Positions 1-5,787 of a stretch of 5,787 nucleotides of DNA are shown here, piece by piece (the stretch's first letter is position 1; the number at the start of each line of letters is the position of its first letter). The stretch is from an uncultured Coriobacteriaceae bacterium (GTDB lineage Bacteria > Actinomycetota > Coriobacteriia > Coriobacteriales > Atopobiaceae): assembly GCA_902772085.1 (NCBI GenBank), contig CACXZL010000135.1, forward strand, positions 1 to 5,787, written 5' to 3'. A program made the position numbers and the translations under genes. A model generated the notes under the pieces. That model ran no database searches, was not told the origin of the DNA, and worked only from the letters and a program-made list of their open reading frames with translations.

Positions 1-267
1 GCTATTCGCGCCGCTCACCCGTGTGCCCTTTTCCAGACGGAGTGGCAGCCGACCAGACTCGAGCTCGCAGTCGCCTCGGGTCTGGCCTCGCCGCACCCGC
101 CTGCCCAGGGACTCGGGCTCACCAACGCGGGGGCGGAGGCCGTGGACGGCGAGATTGAGCCCACCGCGAGCATGGAACTTGGGCCCAAGAACGTGGACAG
201 TCTGCCCTTGATGGTGATGCTCGGGAACTCGGGCCTACGGGCGGAGCTTCCCGGCAGGGTGGCTTGA
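1..267 (+). CDS. 3' end of an unrecognised gene (C-terminal 88 residues)
   Basis: Frame 1 is open from the left edge to a TGA at 265-267, giving 88 residues with no visible start, so the gene begins outside the window. Most codons end in G or C, as in the confident genes here, and the other + frames look like arginine/proline-rich shadows. That base pattern is the main evidence for coding. The tail has a stretch reading NVDSLPLMVMLGNSGL followed by RAELPGRVA at the C-terminus. I see no transmembrane segment, signal peptide or catalytic motif and cannot name a family. The next gene starts 82 nt downstream on the same strand, so joint transcription is possible. No convincing terminator is visible in the gap. 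Confidence 0.55.
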   Translation, partial: AIRAAHPCALFQTEWQPTRLELAVASGLASPHPPAQGLGLTNAGAEAVDGEIEPTASMELGPKNVDSLPLMVMLGNSGLRAELPGRVA

Positions 268-338
268 GGACTTACGCATCATGCAGAAGGGTCAAAGTTC
301 TACGCTTGCCCTCTCGGCCTGTGGTAAGGTATCACGAG

Positions 339-344
339 AGGAGG
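339..344 (+). promoter_or_regulatory. ribosome binding site deciding the hydrolase start
   Basis: A perfect AGGAGG within GAGAGGAGG (336-344), 5 nt before the ATG at 350. It supports translation from 350 rather than from the in-frame ATG at 281. Confidence 0.75.
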
Positions 345-349
345 ATGCT

Positions 350-1069
350 ATGCGATTTCTGAACCTGGACGACATACAGGTGTTGGACGACGCCATCGAT
401 GCGTGTTGCCCTCTTATATACGTCATAGACTCGCCCGAGCATCCCTTCGAACTCGCGGACCTCGACGTTCGCAGGGAGGCGTCGCTCGTGCGCGTGCCGG
501 TACGCGACTGGAACGATGCCCTCACCCCCTGGCCTGCGCCCGGCCTCTATCGTGGCGAGCCGGACTTTGGGGGATGTGCCGCGCAGACGCTCGCCGAGCT
601 GGTGGGGGAGGCGATCCCTGCCTTGGAGGAGGCGCGGGGGCTTGAGCCGAAGACCCGAGCGATCTGCGGTTATTCGCTGGGTGGGCTCTTTGCGCTCTAT
701 GCCCTTGCGCATGCGGGTGCGTTCGATGCCTGTGCGTGCCTCTCGGGCTCGGTGTGGTACGAGGGCTGGGTGGAGCATCTACGGGAGCTCGACGTGGACC
801 TGCACGACAAGTTCGCCTTTCTTTCCGTTGGCACCAAGGAGAAGCGCGCGGCACGGCCCCTTCTGCGTACGGTGCAGGACCGCATGGAGACGTGCGCGGA
901 GATCCTGAAAGAACGCGGTTGCGAAGTGCGCTATCGCACGAGTCCTGGAAACCACATGCAATACGTGCCGGAGCGTTTTGCGGCGGGTATCGGGGCGCTC
1001 GACGAGTTCTTGCGCGTGAGTCCGCTGTCGCGCTGCCGGGCGACGGACCACATCGACGCCGCACCATAG
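350..1069 (+). CDS. putative esterase-family alpha/beta hydrolase
   Basis: A 239-residue protein of the putative esterase (esterase D / enterochelin esterase-like) alpha/beta-hydrolase family, which cleaves ester or related bonds. The substrate cannot be told from sequence. The nucleophile elbow GYSLGG lies at residues 107-112, making Ser109 the predicted nucleophile, followed by a hydrophobic helix (LFALYAL). A VGTKEKRAARP segment (160-170) matches the conserved SxGxKE region of this family and may hold or neighbour the acid. PGNHMQ (199-204) supplies the catalytic His202. There is no signal peptide, so it is probably cytoplasmic. I chose the ATG at 350 because AGGAGG (339-344) precedes it by 5 nt. 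The in-frame ATG at 281 would add 23 residues with no such site and no family resemblance. It is followed after 17 nt by a HAD phosphatase gene, suggesting co-transcription. Confidence 0.88.
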   Translation: MRFLNLDDIQVLDDAIDACCPLIYVIDSPEHPFELADLDVRREASLVRVPVRDWNDALTPWPAPGLYRGEPDFGGCAAQTLAELVGEAIPALEEARGLEPKTRAICGYSLGGLFALYALAHAGAFDACACLSGSVWYEGWVEHLRELDVDLHDKFAFLSVGTKEKRAARPLLRTVQDRMETCAEILKERGCEVRYRTSPGNHMQYVPERFAAGIGALDEFLRVSPLSRCRATDHIDAAP

Positions 1070-1086
1070 AAAAGGAGCCATAGACG

Positions 1087-1905
1087 ATGCCATACAAACT
1101 ACTTGCCCTCGATATGGATGGAACGTTGCTCACCTCGCGCAAAGAGGTATCGCCTCGTACGCGCGCGGCACTGCGTGACCTCGCGGAACGTGGCGTTCCC
1201 ATCGCGTTCTGCACGGGCCGGTGCTTCAAGGAGCTCATGGACTGGCCGCGTGAACTGCCGTTCATCCGCTACGGCGTGCTTGCGAGTGGGGCAGTGGAGT
1301 ATGACTTCGCAAACAAGACCACGCTCGACCTCAACGCGCTCGGCACCGAGACGATTCTCAAGGCCATGGATATCGCATCGGCCGAGGGGCCGATGACGCA
1401 TGTCCTTGGCATAGGGGACTCCGTCGCACGGCCTGACGACGTACGCGTGATGGAGCGCTACGGCATGGGCGTCTATAAGCCGATGTATGAAAAGATCTGC
1501 ACGTTTGCAGACGACTTGGAGGAGTGGGTGCGTACGCACGAGGGCGAGGTCGTGAAGCTGAACTTCTATCATGTCGACGCGCACTCACGCGATCGCACGC
1601 GAGAGCGCATAGCTCGGGCCGGCCTGCCGATCACGCTCGCAAACGCCGAGGTGGGATCGGTGGAGTGCAGCGCGTCGGGTGTCAGCAAGGCCCAGGGGCT
1701 GCGCATTCTCGCGACGCATCTGGGCATAGGGCTCGACGACGTGGTGGCCGTCGGAGACTCGGACAACGACCTGGCTGCGCTCTCCGCAGTGGGTATGCCC
1801 GTCGCGATGGGCAATGCCAGCGAGTCGATAAGGCGCCTTGCCAAGCTCGTCGTCGCGAGCAACGACGAGGATGGCATCGCCGAGGCGGTGGCCCGCCTCT
1901 TCTGA
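1087..1905 (+). CDS. Cof-type HAD-IIB family hydrolase (sugar-phosphate phosphatase-like)
   Basis: A 272-residue haloacid dehalogenase-superfamily phosphatase of the Cof/YidA type. Known members dephosphorylate sugar phosphates, nucleotides or cofactor intermediates in the cytoplasm, and the substrate here is not predictable. All four motifs are visible: motif I DMDGT with nucleophile Asp9 and acid Asp11; motif II FCTGR with Thr43; motif III GVSKAQGL with Lys201; and motif IV VGDSDNDLAAL with Asp224 and Asp228 for magnesium. The region between motifs II and III (about 85-190) is the C2B cap expected in this subclass. Length is normal for the family. AAAGGAG (1071-1077) lies 9 nt before the ATG, and the gene starts 17 nt after the hydrolase stop, so an operon is likely. 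It ends at TGA 1903-1905, converging on the polymerase gene. Confidence 0.95.
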   Translation: MPYKLLALDMDGTLLTSRKEVSPRTRAALRDLAERGVPIAFCTGRCFKELMDWPRELPFIRYGVLASGAVEYDFANKTTLDLNALGTETILKAMDIASAEGPMTHVLGIGDSVARPDDVRVMERYGMGVYKPMYEKICTFADDLEEWVRTHEGEVVKLNFYHVDAHSRDRTRERIARAGLPITLANAEVGSVECSASGVSKAQGLRILATHLGIGLDDVVAVGDSDNDLAALSAVGMPVAMGNASESIRRLAKLVVASNDEDGIAEAVARLF

Positions 1906-1914
1906 TGCGGGCTA

Positions 1915-2043
1915 CCCGTGGCGCTTCCGTGCCAGGCGACGGGGCAGTCAGGTCGCGTGCCAAGTGGCGGGGTCGCCCGTGGCGTTTCCGTGCCAGGCGA
2001 CGGGGCTGCCGGGTCCGCGCCAGGCGGCGGCGCTGCGTGTCCG
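1915..2043. repeat. degenerate GC-rich repeat cluster in the convergent gap
   Basis: Two 31-bp direct copies, 1915-1945 and 1976-2006, differ at one base and are offset by 61 bp. A shorter core, CGTGCCAGGCGACGGGG, recurs in four versions starting at 1928, 1956, 1989 and 2016 (spacings 28, 33 and 27). The first and third copies are identical, while the second and fourth have diverged. The first 31-bp copy can fold: an outer CCCGT (1915-1919) pairs with ACGGG (1939-1943), and an inner GGCGC-TTCC-GTGCC (1920-1933) pairs with one G-U. The cluster sits between two convergent gene ends (stops at 1905 and 2086), so a role in transcript ending or 3'-end protection is possible but inferred. Confidence 0.6.
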
Positions 2044-2050
2044 CCCGCCA

Positions 2051-2083
2051 CGAGGAGCCGTCTCGGCCGGCGTCCTCGCGAGG
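2051..2083. terminator. possible hairpin terminator between convergent genes
   Basis: CGAGGA (2051-2056) can pair with TCCTCG (2073-2078), enclosing a GCCG-TCT-CGGC hairpin (2057-2067). The perfect palindrome CCTCGCGAGG overlaps at 2074-2083. It lies just past the polymerase stop on the - strand. No U-tract follows on either strand, so this is a weak candidate for an intrinsic terminator. Confidence 0.3.
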
Positions 2084-2085
2084 CC

Positions 2086-3363
2086 TCACGCAAAGAAGCT
2101 CACCGGATGCACCACGTTGTCGCGCTGCGCGTCTATGCCGGCGAGGCGGGAGTCGGCGAGCTCCGAGAGGTGCCGTACCGCGTGGTTGCCAAACCTGAAA
2201 CGGAGCTCGTCGATGGTCCTGTCGAGGTCGAGCATGCGCTGCCGTCGCGACTCCTCGCCAAAGACGTCGAGCTGCACCCACGCGCTGGCGGGGGAGAGCT
2301 GGGAGGCCCTGACGCCGAGCGCCCGCACCTTCTCGCCATGTGCGAAGTCCACGTGGGCGCATGCGAGCGCCGCGGCCGCCGTGCAGATCTCGCTGGTGAG
2401 TTGCGTGGGCCGCTCTAGCGTCATCTGCCTGCTCGAGCCGCAGAGCGTCTCGGCGTCGCGCGTCCACGCGGAGACGGTCCTGGCGGTCAGACCGTGCGCG
2501 CGCAGACGTTGTGCCACCGACTCTCCCATGAGCCAGATGACCTGTCGGGCGGTACGCTCGTCCTCGACGTCGAAGGGCGTGGTGATGCCGTTGCCGATGC
2601 CCTTGATCTCGTGCGCGATGTCGCCGATGCCCGGCTCGTAGGTCCTCACGGGCGCGGTGTCGAGCCCGCGCGCAAACGACTGGATCACCTCTCCCATCTT
2701 GCCGAGCAGGCGCTTGATGGCGTAGCTGTCGGCCAGGGCGAGCTGGCCGATGGTGAAGATGCCGTTGCGGTTGAGCTTGCGTCGCGTGGCGGGGCCGACG
2801 TAGAGCAGCTCCTGCACCTTGGAGGGCCATACGATCCGCGGCACGGCCTCGGGCGAGACGACGGTGAAGCCGTTTGGCTTGCGAAAGTCCGACCCGAACT
2901 TCGCGAAGATCTTGTTCCACGAGAGGCCTATGGAGACGGTGCAGCCGAGCTCCTGGGGCATGCGCGCGGATATCTCGCGTGCCACCCCCTCGGGCGAGCT
3001 TCCCGCGAGGCGAGGGGAGTCCGTGATGTCGAGCCACGCCTCATCGAGGCCGAAGGGCTCCACGAGGTCGGTGTACTGGTTGTAGATCTGCCGCGCGCGT
3101 CGGGAATACGAGATGTAGAGGCCGTACTGCGGCGGCACGATGATGGCCTCCGGACAGACGCGCCGTGCCTCGTTGAGCGTCATCGCGGTCTTCACGCCGC
3201 GGCGCTTCGCGGGATACGAGGCGGTGAGCACGATGCCGTGCCGCGCCTCCTCGTCGCCGCCCACGATGACGGGCTTGCCGCGCAGGCGCGGGTCTTCGGC
3301 CATCTCCACGCTCGCGTAGAAACAGTTCATGTCCACGTGAAGGATCTGTCGGTGCGTATCCAT
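2086..3363 (-). CDS. Y-family translesion DNA polymerase (Pol IV / UmuC-like)
   Basis: A 425-residue Y-family polymerase that copies past damaged template bases with low fidelity. HVDMNCFYASVE (9-20) carries catalytic Asp11, and FGLDEAWLD (104-112) carries catalytic Asp107-Glu108. SIGLSWNKIFAKFGSDFRKP (144-163) is the conserved palm segment. The helix-hairpin-helix region follows (about 185-205, LLYVGPATRRKL). The little-finger domain starts near GNGITTPFDVEDER (257-270). Tyr16 occupies the steric-gate position (Phe13 in E. coli DinB, Tyr in UmuC). QLDVF (364-368) fits a beta-clamp motif placed internally, as in UmuC and YqjW, rather than at the extreme C-terminus. The ATG at 3363 is chosen because AGGAGGT lies 6 nt upstream. 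An in-frame GTG at 3390 would place that site inside the coding region. A LexA-like site lies upstream. It would usually be labelled DinB/Pol IV, but the gene symbol is uncertain. Confidence 0.95.
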   Translation of the reverse strand: MDTHRQILHVDMNCFYASVEMAEDPRLRGKPVIVGGDEEARHGIVLTASYPAKRRGVKTAMTLNEARRVCPEAIIVPPQYGLYISYSRRARQIYNQYTDLVEPFGLDEAWLDITDSPRLAGSSPEGVAREISARMPQELGCTVSIGLSWNKIFAKFGSDFRKPNGFTVVSPEAVPRIVWPSKVQELLYVGPATRRKLNRNGIFTIGQLALADSYAIKRLLGKMGEVIQSFARGLDTAPVRTYEPGIGDIAHEIKGIGNGITTPFDVEDERTARQVIWLMGESVAQRLRAHGLTARTVSAWTRDAETLCGSSRQMTLERPTQLTSEICTAAAALACAHVDFAHGEKVRALGVRASQLSPASAWVQLDVFGEESRRQRMLDLDRTIDELRFRFGNHAVRHLSELADSRLAGIDAQRDNVVHPVSFFA

Positions 3364-3369
3364 GGCATG

Positions 3370-3376
3370 ACCTCCT
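3370..3376 (-). promoter_or_regulatory. ribosome binding site deciding the polymerase start
   Basis: AGGAGGT on the - strand, 6 nt before the ATG at 3363. It favours that start over the in-frame GTG at 3390 and over an out-of-frame ATG at 3368, which is too close to the site. Confidence 0.8.
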
Positions 3377-3383
3377 AGAAATG

Positions 3384-3396
3384 CAAACACATGTCC
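3384..3396 (-). promoter_or_regulatory. LexA (SOS) operator-like site upstream of the polymerase gene
   Basis: On the - strand the site reads GGACATGTGTTTG, close to the Gram-positive/actinobacterial SOS box CGAAC-N4-GTTCG. The half-sites GGAC and GTTT each match three of four bases around an ACATGT palindrome, 20 nt upstream of the start codon. Y-family polymerase genes are classic LexA targets, which makes the position meaningful. It is imperfect and no second box was found for comparison. Its outer base (3396) is the first base of the foldback element. Confidence 0.4.
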
Positions 3397-3560
3397 TAGT
3401 GGGGCGTTCCATAAATAGCTGGCGGTACGCGCGGGTCTCCCGAGGCGGATTCGCGCCGGGCACGCCGAGGGAGTACTGGACGTACTTCGAGGCAGGCGCG
3501 GGGCGAAGACGTCCGGAAGGGCGTGCAGAACGCCTAGCTATTTATGGAACGGCCCACTAG
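3396..3560. mobile_element. MITE-like foldback element with 25-bp terminal inverted repeats
   Basis: The ends at 3396-3420 and 3536-3560 are inverted copies matching at 24 of 25 bases. From outside in they read CTAG, TGGG, one variable base, then CGTTCCATAAATAGCT. A further GGCG continues on both sides with a one-base offset. By eye the two halves are loosely inverted copies along much of their length, with GTAC (3473-3476) and GTAC (3482-3485) at the centre, so the 165 bp could fold into one long imperfect hairpin. It encodes no credible protein. The outer CTAG may be a duplicated target site or part of the repeat; since CTAG is palindromic, one copy cannot settle this. If it is the target, the element starts TG and ends CA. 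Transposition would need a transposase from elsewhere. Confidence 0.72.
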
Positions 3561-3606
3561 TCTCAGTATGTCATGCACAGGGGACAGAAATACCTCCGCG
3601 CTCTCT

Positions 3607-3635
3607 TGCAAACAAGTGCGTCCGAGAGGCGGACG
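3607..3635 (-). terminator. candidate terminator of the sensor-GGDEF gene
   Basis: CGTCCG (3619-3624) and CGGACG (3630-3635) form a perfect 6-bp GC-rich stem with a 5-nt loop, starting about 20 nt past the TAA stop of the GGDEF gene. On the - strand it is followed by CACTTGTTTG, a modest and interrupted T-rich tail. It is plausible as an intrinsic terminator separating this gene from the polymerase gene, but the U-tract is weak. Confidence 0.42.
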
Positions 3636-3654
3636 GGGAAGGGCCAGCCGGGAG

Positions 3655-5787
3655 TTAGCGACGACGATGTGGGTGGTGCTTCTTCATCTCATAGAGACGC
3701 TCGTCTGCCTTCATCATGACTTGGTCGATGCGCTCGTAGGTGAAGGGCTCTATGGACACCAATACACCGCCGTATGAGATCGAGAGCTCGTAGGGCGTGG
3801 ACCGCGTGGCGTTGAATCGCGCCATTGCGGCGTCGACCGATTTCCCCAGGGCGCCTGTGATCTTTTCGTCCTCCCAGAGGGTGAACGTCACGAACTCGTC
3901 TCCTCCCAACCGGCCCAAGATCCCATGAGGGGGCAAACACTCGCGCAGGATGCGCGTTGTCTGGCATATCGCCTCGTCGCCGCTGTCGTGTCCGAAGGTG
4001 TCGTTGATATATTTCAATCCGTCGAGATCAAAGAAGTATAGCGTCCCGGTGTCGCCGATATGTCTCTCGATCATTTGTTCGAGATTGGCCATGAAACCGC
4101 GGCGATTGAGGACTCCGGTCATCTCGTCGTAGTGCGACTCGCGCCTGAGGATGAGGTTGCTCTTGCTCAAGAGCTCGTTTGTCTCACGCTCGGCCGCCAA
4201 CATTTGCAGGTGCTTGAGGGCGGCTCCGAGACTGAGAAACGCGATGAGCTGCTCGTCGCAGTTGAGCTTTCCGGCGTCGAAGGCCGCGATGCCCACCAGT
4301 TCGTTTCCCGCCATCACGCCTCCCACGGTATAGGCGCTTGACGGATGGTGCGACGGGACAAGTCGCCCGAGCAGCTCTTGCAGGGCCACGGGCTGGTTCG
4401 TGCGAGGCAAAACGATCTGTCCGTCTTGCAGGCTCCCTATGGGCATGAGGCTGTCGGAGAGCGCAAACGTTCTCGAGCCGATGAACACCACGGGATTTGG
4501 CAACAAGTACAGGTCTGCCTTCAGTATGCCGAGATTGAGGAAGTCCTGCAATATGAGCTTGTGGGCACCTACCGGGTCCATCGACTCGCGCAAGACGTCG
4601 TCCACGATGTGGAGGGATGTCCACTCGCGCCTTCTCATGGCGAGCTGCTCTTCTTGGGAGGCGTTGTCTACCACGCGTGCGATGCCTAGATGCAGGTTTG
4701 CGATCTGCTCGATGACCCAGGAGGTGTCGCTGAGGGAGGACACCTCGGTAAGCGCCTGAAGAAGGGCAAGCATTGTCGTGCGGAAGCCCTCTACGGATAT
4801 GGCCTCCCGATAGTCTCGATGAAAGAGCAGCCCGATGTCTTGCGAGGAGAAGAGCGGCTCTTTCGAGTCTTCTTGAATCGTGTGGTTCCAATACGTGTCG
4901 CAAGCCTTGCGCACAAACCTCTCCATGGCGCCTTCGAAGTCCTTGCTTATGCGCCTTCCCGCCATGGGAAGCGTATAGCTCACCAGCTCCCGTACGATCC
5001 TCTTCATGGGAAACGGACTCTGCCGCAAGAGCTGCACGAAGAGGTCCTTCGTGTCGTGTGTCTTCTCCCCACATGATCTGCGCGCCACGAACGTGCTGGA
5101 AAGCATTCGCTCCTCCTGCGGCTTGCCTTCGCAGAGCCGGATGGCCTCGCGCGCCGCCATGCAGCCCAGGTCGTATCCCGTCATGTGGACGGTGGAGAGG
5201 GGAGGGTTGAGGTATGCCGAATGCTCCTGGTCGTCGAAGCCGGTCACTGCGATGTCGCTTCCCACCAGAAGCCCCTTCTGGCGCATGACGCGATACGTTG
5301 TATACGCGGTGAGGTCGCAGCAGCAGGCGATGGCCTCGAGGCCGGGGTTGGAGTCGATGATGCGCTCTATCACGTCCTCGCATTCGCCAGAGAAGTCGCC
5401 ATGGGCAAACATGCTGGCGGGTACGTCGAGTCCGTGCGCGGCCATCTCTGCTCTGTAGACGCTCTCCCGCTCCTGGGACCCCTTGCTTTGCTCGGGACCG
5501 GCGATGAACGCGATCTTCTTGAATCCGCAGCGTTCGATGAGATGGTGCATGCATTCGCGCATGCCGGATACGTTGTCTTTGCCCACGCAGCGATATCCGG
5601 CGATCTCGCGCTCGATGACGAGCGTCTTGCGTTGATTCAGAATGCCCAAAAGACTGTCAAGGGATTCTTGGTTGTTTTGCAGGTATCCCGAGATGATGCC
5701 GGCTGGGACGACGATGGCGTCCAGATCGAGTCGCGCGGCCACTTCGAAGGCGACGCGGAAGTACGAGGCGGCGTTCTCGCGCGTGTG
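3655..5787 (-). CDS. substrate-binding (LacI-like) sensor with GGDEF diguanylate cyclase domain, 5' end outside window
   Basis: The frame is open through the right edge, so the true start is missing. A GTG at 5742 is only an internal codon: the 15 codons before it (HTRENAASYFRVAFE) continue the same fold. Of 710 visible residues, about 1-240 resemble the LacI/PBP1 ligand-binding fold, including VTGFDD (181-186) and a PPLSTVHMTGYDLGCMAAREA stretch typical of its C-terminal half. Residues 245-420 are unassigned and mostly helical. Residues 425-530 look GAF-like, ending ELVGIAAFDAGKLN and a helical linker (about 520-550). The GGDEF domain follows, with FFDLDGLKYIND (585-596) and GGDEF at 628-632 (nt 3892-3906). 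This predicts c-di-GMP synthesis under ligand control. The RxxD product-inhibition site is absent. No membrane segment is visible in the window. Stop is TAA at 3655-3657. Confidence 0.93.
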   Translation of the reverse strand, partial: HTRENAASYFRVAFEVAARLDLDAIVVPAGIISGYLQNNQESLDSLLGILNQRKTLVIEREIAGYRCVGKDNVSGMRECMHHLIERCGFKKIAFIAGPEQSKGSQERESVYRAEMAAHGLDVPASMFAHGDFSGECEDVIERIIDSNPGLEAIACCCDLTAYTTYRVMRQKGLLVGSDIAVTGFDDQEHSAYLNPPLSTVHMTGYDLGCMAAREAIRLCEGKPQEERMLSSTFVARRSCGEKTHDTKDLFVQLLRQSPFPMKRIVRELVSYTLPMAGRRISKDFEGAMERFVRKACDTYWNHTIQEDSKEPLFSSQDIGLLFHRDYREAISVEGFRTTMLALLQALTEVSSLSDTSWVIEQIANLHLGIARVVDNASQEEQLAMRRREWTSLHIVDDVLRESMDPVGAHKLILQDFLNLGILKADLYLLPNPVVFIGSRTFALSDSLMPIGSLQDGQIVLPRTNQPVALQELLGRLVPSHHPSSAYTVGGVMAGNELVGIAAFDAGKLNCDEQLIAFLSLGAALKHLQMLAAERETNELLSKSNLILRRESHYDEMTGVLNRRGFMANLEQMIERHIGDTGTLYFFDLDGLKYINDTFGHDSGDEAICQTTRILRECLPPHGILGRLGGDEFVTFTLWEDEKITGALGKSVDAAMARFNATRSTPYELSISYGGVLVSIEPFTYERIDQVMMKADERLYEMKKHHPHRRR

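Noticed and set aside
306..335. TTGCCC (306-311) with TAAGGT or TATCAC as a promoter for the hydrolase
   Set aside because: With TAAGGT the spacer is only 13 nt. With TATCAC it is 18 nt. In both cases transcription would begin inside the ribosome binding site.
281..349. Upstream in-frame start (ATG at 281) for the esterase-like hydrolase
   Set aside because: It would add 23 residues unlike the family and has no comparable ribosome binding site, whereas AGGAGG lies 5 nt before the ATG at 350.
522..1265. 247-codon open frame on the - strand
   Set aside because: It is antisense to the hydrolase and HAD genes, rich in Arg/Ser/Pro, and has no motif or ribosome binding site. It is a shadow of GC-rich coding DNA.
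1682..3037. 451-codon open frame on the - strand
   Set aside because: It lies antisense to the HAD gene and out of frame with the polymerase, with extreme Arg/His content. The motif-rich polymerase frame explains the same DNA.
2494..3378. 294-codon open frame on the + strand
   Set aside because: It is antisense to the polymerase coding frame and has no recognisable domain or start signal.
3396..3560. CRISPR or attachment-site interpretation of the inverted repeats
   Set aside because: There are only two copies, in inverted rather than direct orientation. There are no spacers and no nearby cas or integrase genes.
3544..3777. 77-codon open frame on the + strand starting in the foldback element
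   Set aside because: It runs antisense into the end of the GGDEF gene, has no ribosome binding site, and its start lies inside an inverted repeat.
4184..5554. 456-codon open frame on the - strand
   Set aside because: It is an alternate frame of the sensor-GGDEF gene, Arg/His/Pro-rich and without domains.
5740..5742. GTG at 5742 as the start of the sensor-GGDEF protein
   Set aside because: The frame stays open for 15 more codons to the window edge and these read as part of the ligand-binding domain, which would otherwise lack its first part.

Overview
The window is GC-rich DNA with GC-rich third codon positions, tightly packed genes and strong AGGAGG-type ribosome binding sites. It carries a soluble LacI-like sensor joined to a GGDEF domain. 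Together these suggest a Gram-positive actinobacterium, most likely of the Coriobacteriia (Olsenella/Atopobium/Collinsella-like). That placement is inference from style and protein architecture, not from a marker gene.

Left part, + strand. The window opens inside the 3' end of an unrecognised gene (1-267). It is followed by a putative esterase-family alpha/beta hydrolase (350-1069) and, 17 nt later, a Cof-type HAD phosphatase (1087-1905). The last two probably form one transcription unit of housekeeping or metabolic hydrolases. Positions 1906-2085 are a convergent gap holding short GC-rich repeats and hairpins.

Right part, - strand. A complete Y-family translesion DNA polymerase (3363 down to 2086) has UmuC/YqjW-like traits: a tyrosine at the steric-gate position and an internal QLDVF clamp-binding motif. 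Upstream of it is a 291-nt gap. This contains a LexA-like operator candidate beside the polymerase start, a 165-bp MITE-like foldback element (3396-3560) with 25-bp terminal inverted repeats ending in CTAG, and a candidate terminator for the next gene. The rest of the window is a large signalling protein running off the right edge (5787 down to 3655). It has a LacI/periplasmic-binding-protein-like domain, a GAF-like segment, a helical linker and a GGDEF diguanylate cyclase domain with the catalytic motif intact but no visible RxxD inhibitory site.

The genes do not form one obvious pathway. The most interesting feature is the foldback element. One end abuts, and by one base overlaps, the likely SOS operator of the polymerase, so the element has probably replaced or displaced the polymerase's original upstream promoter sequence.
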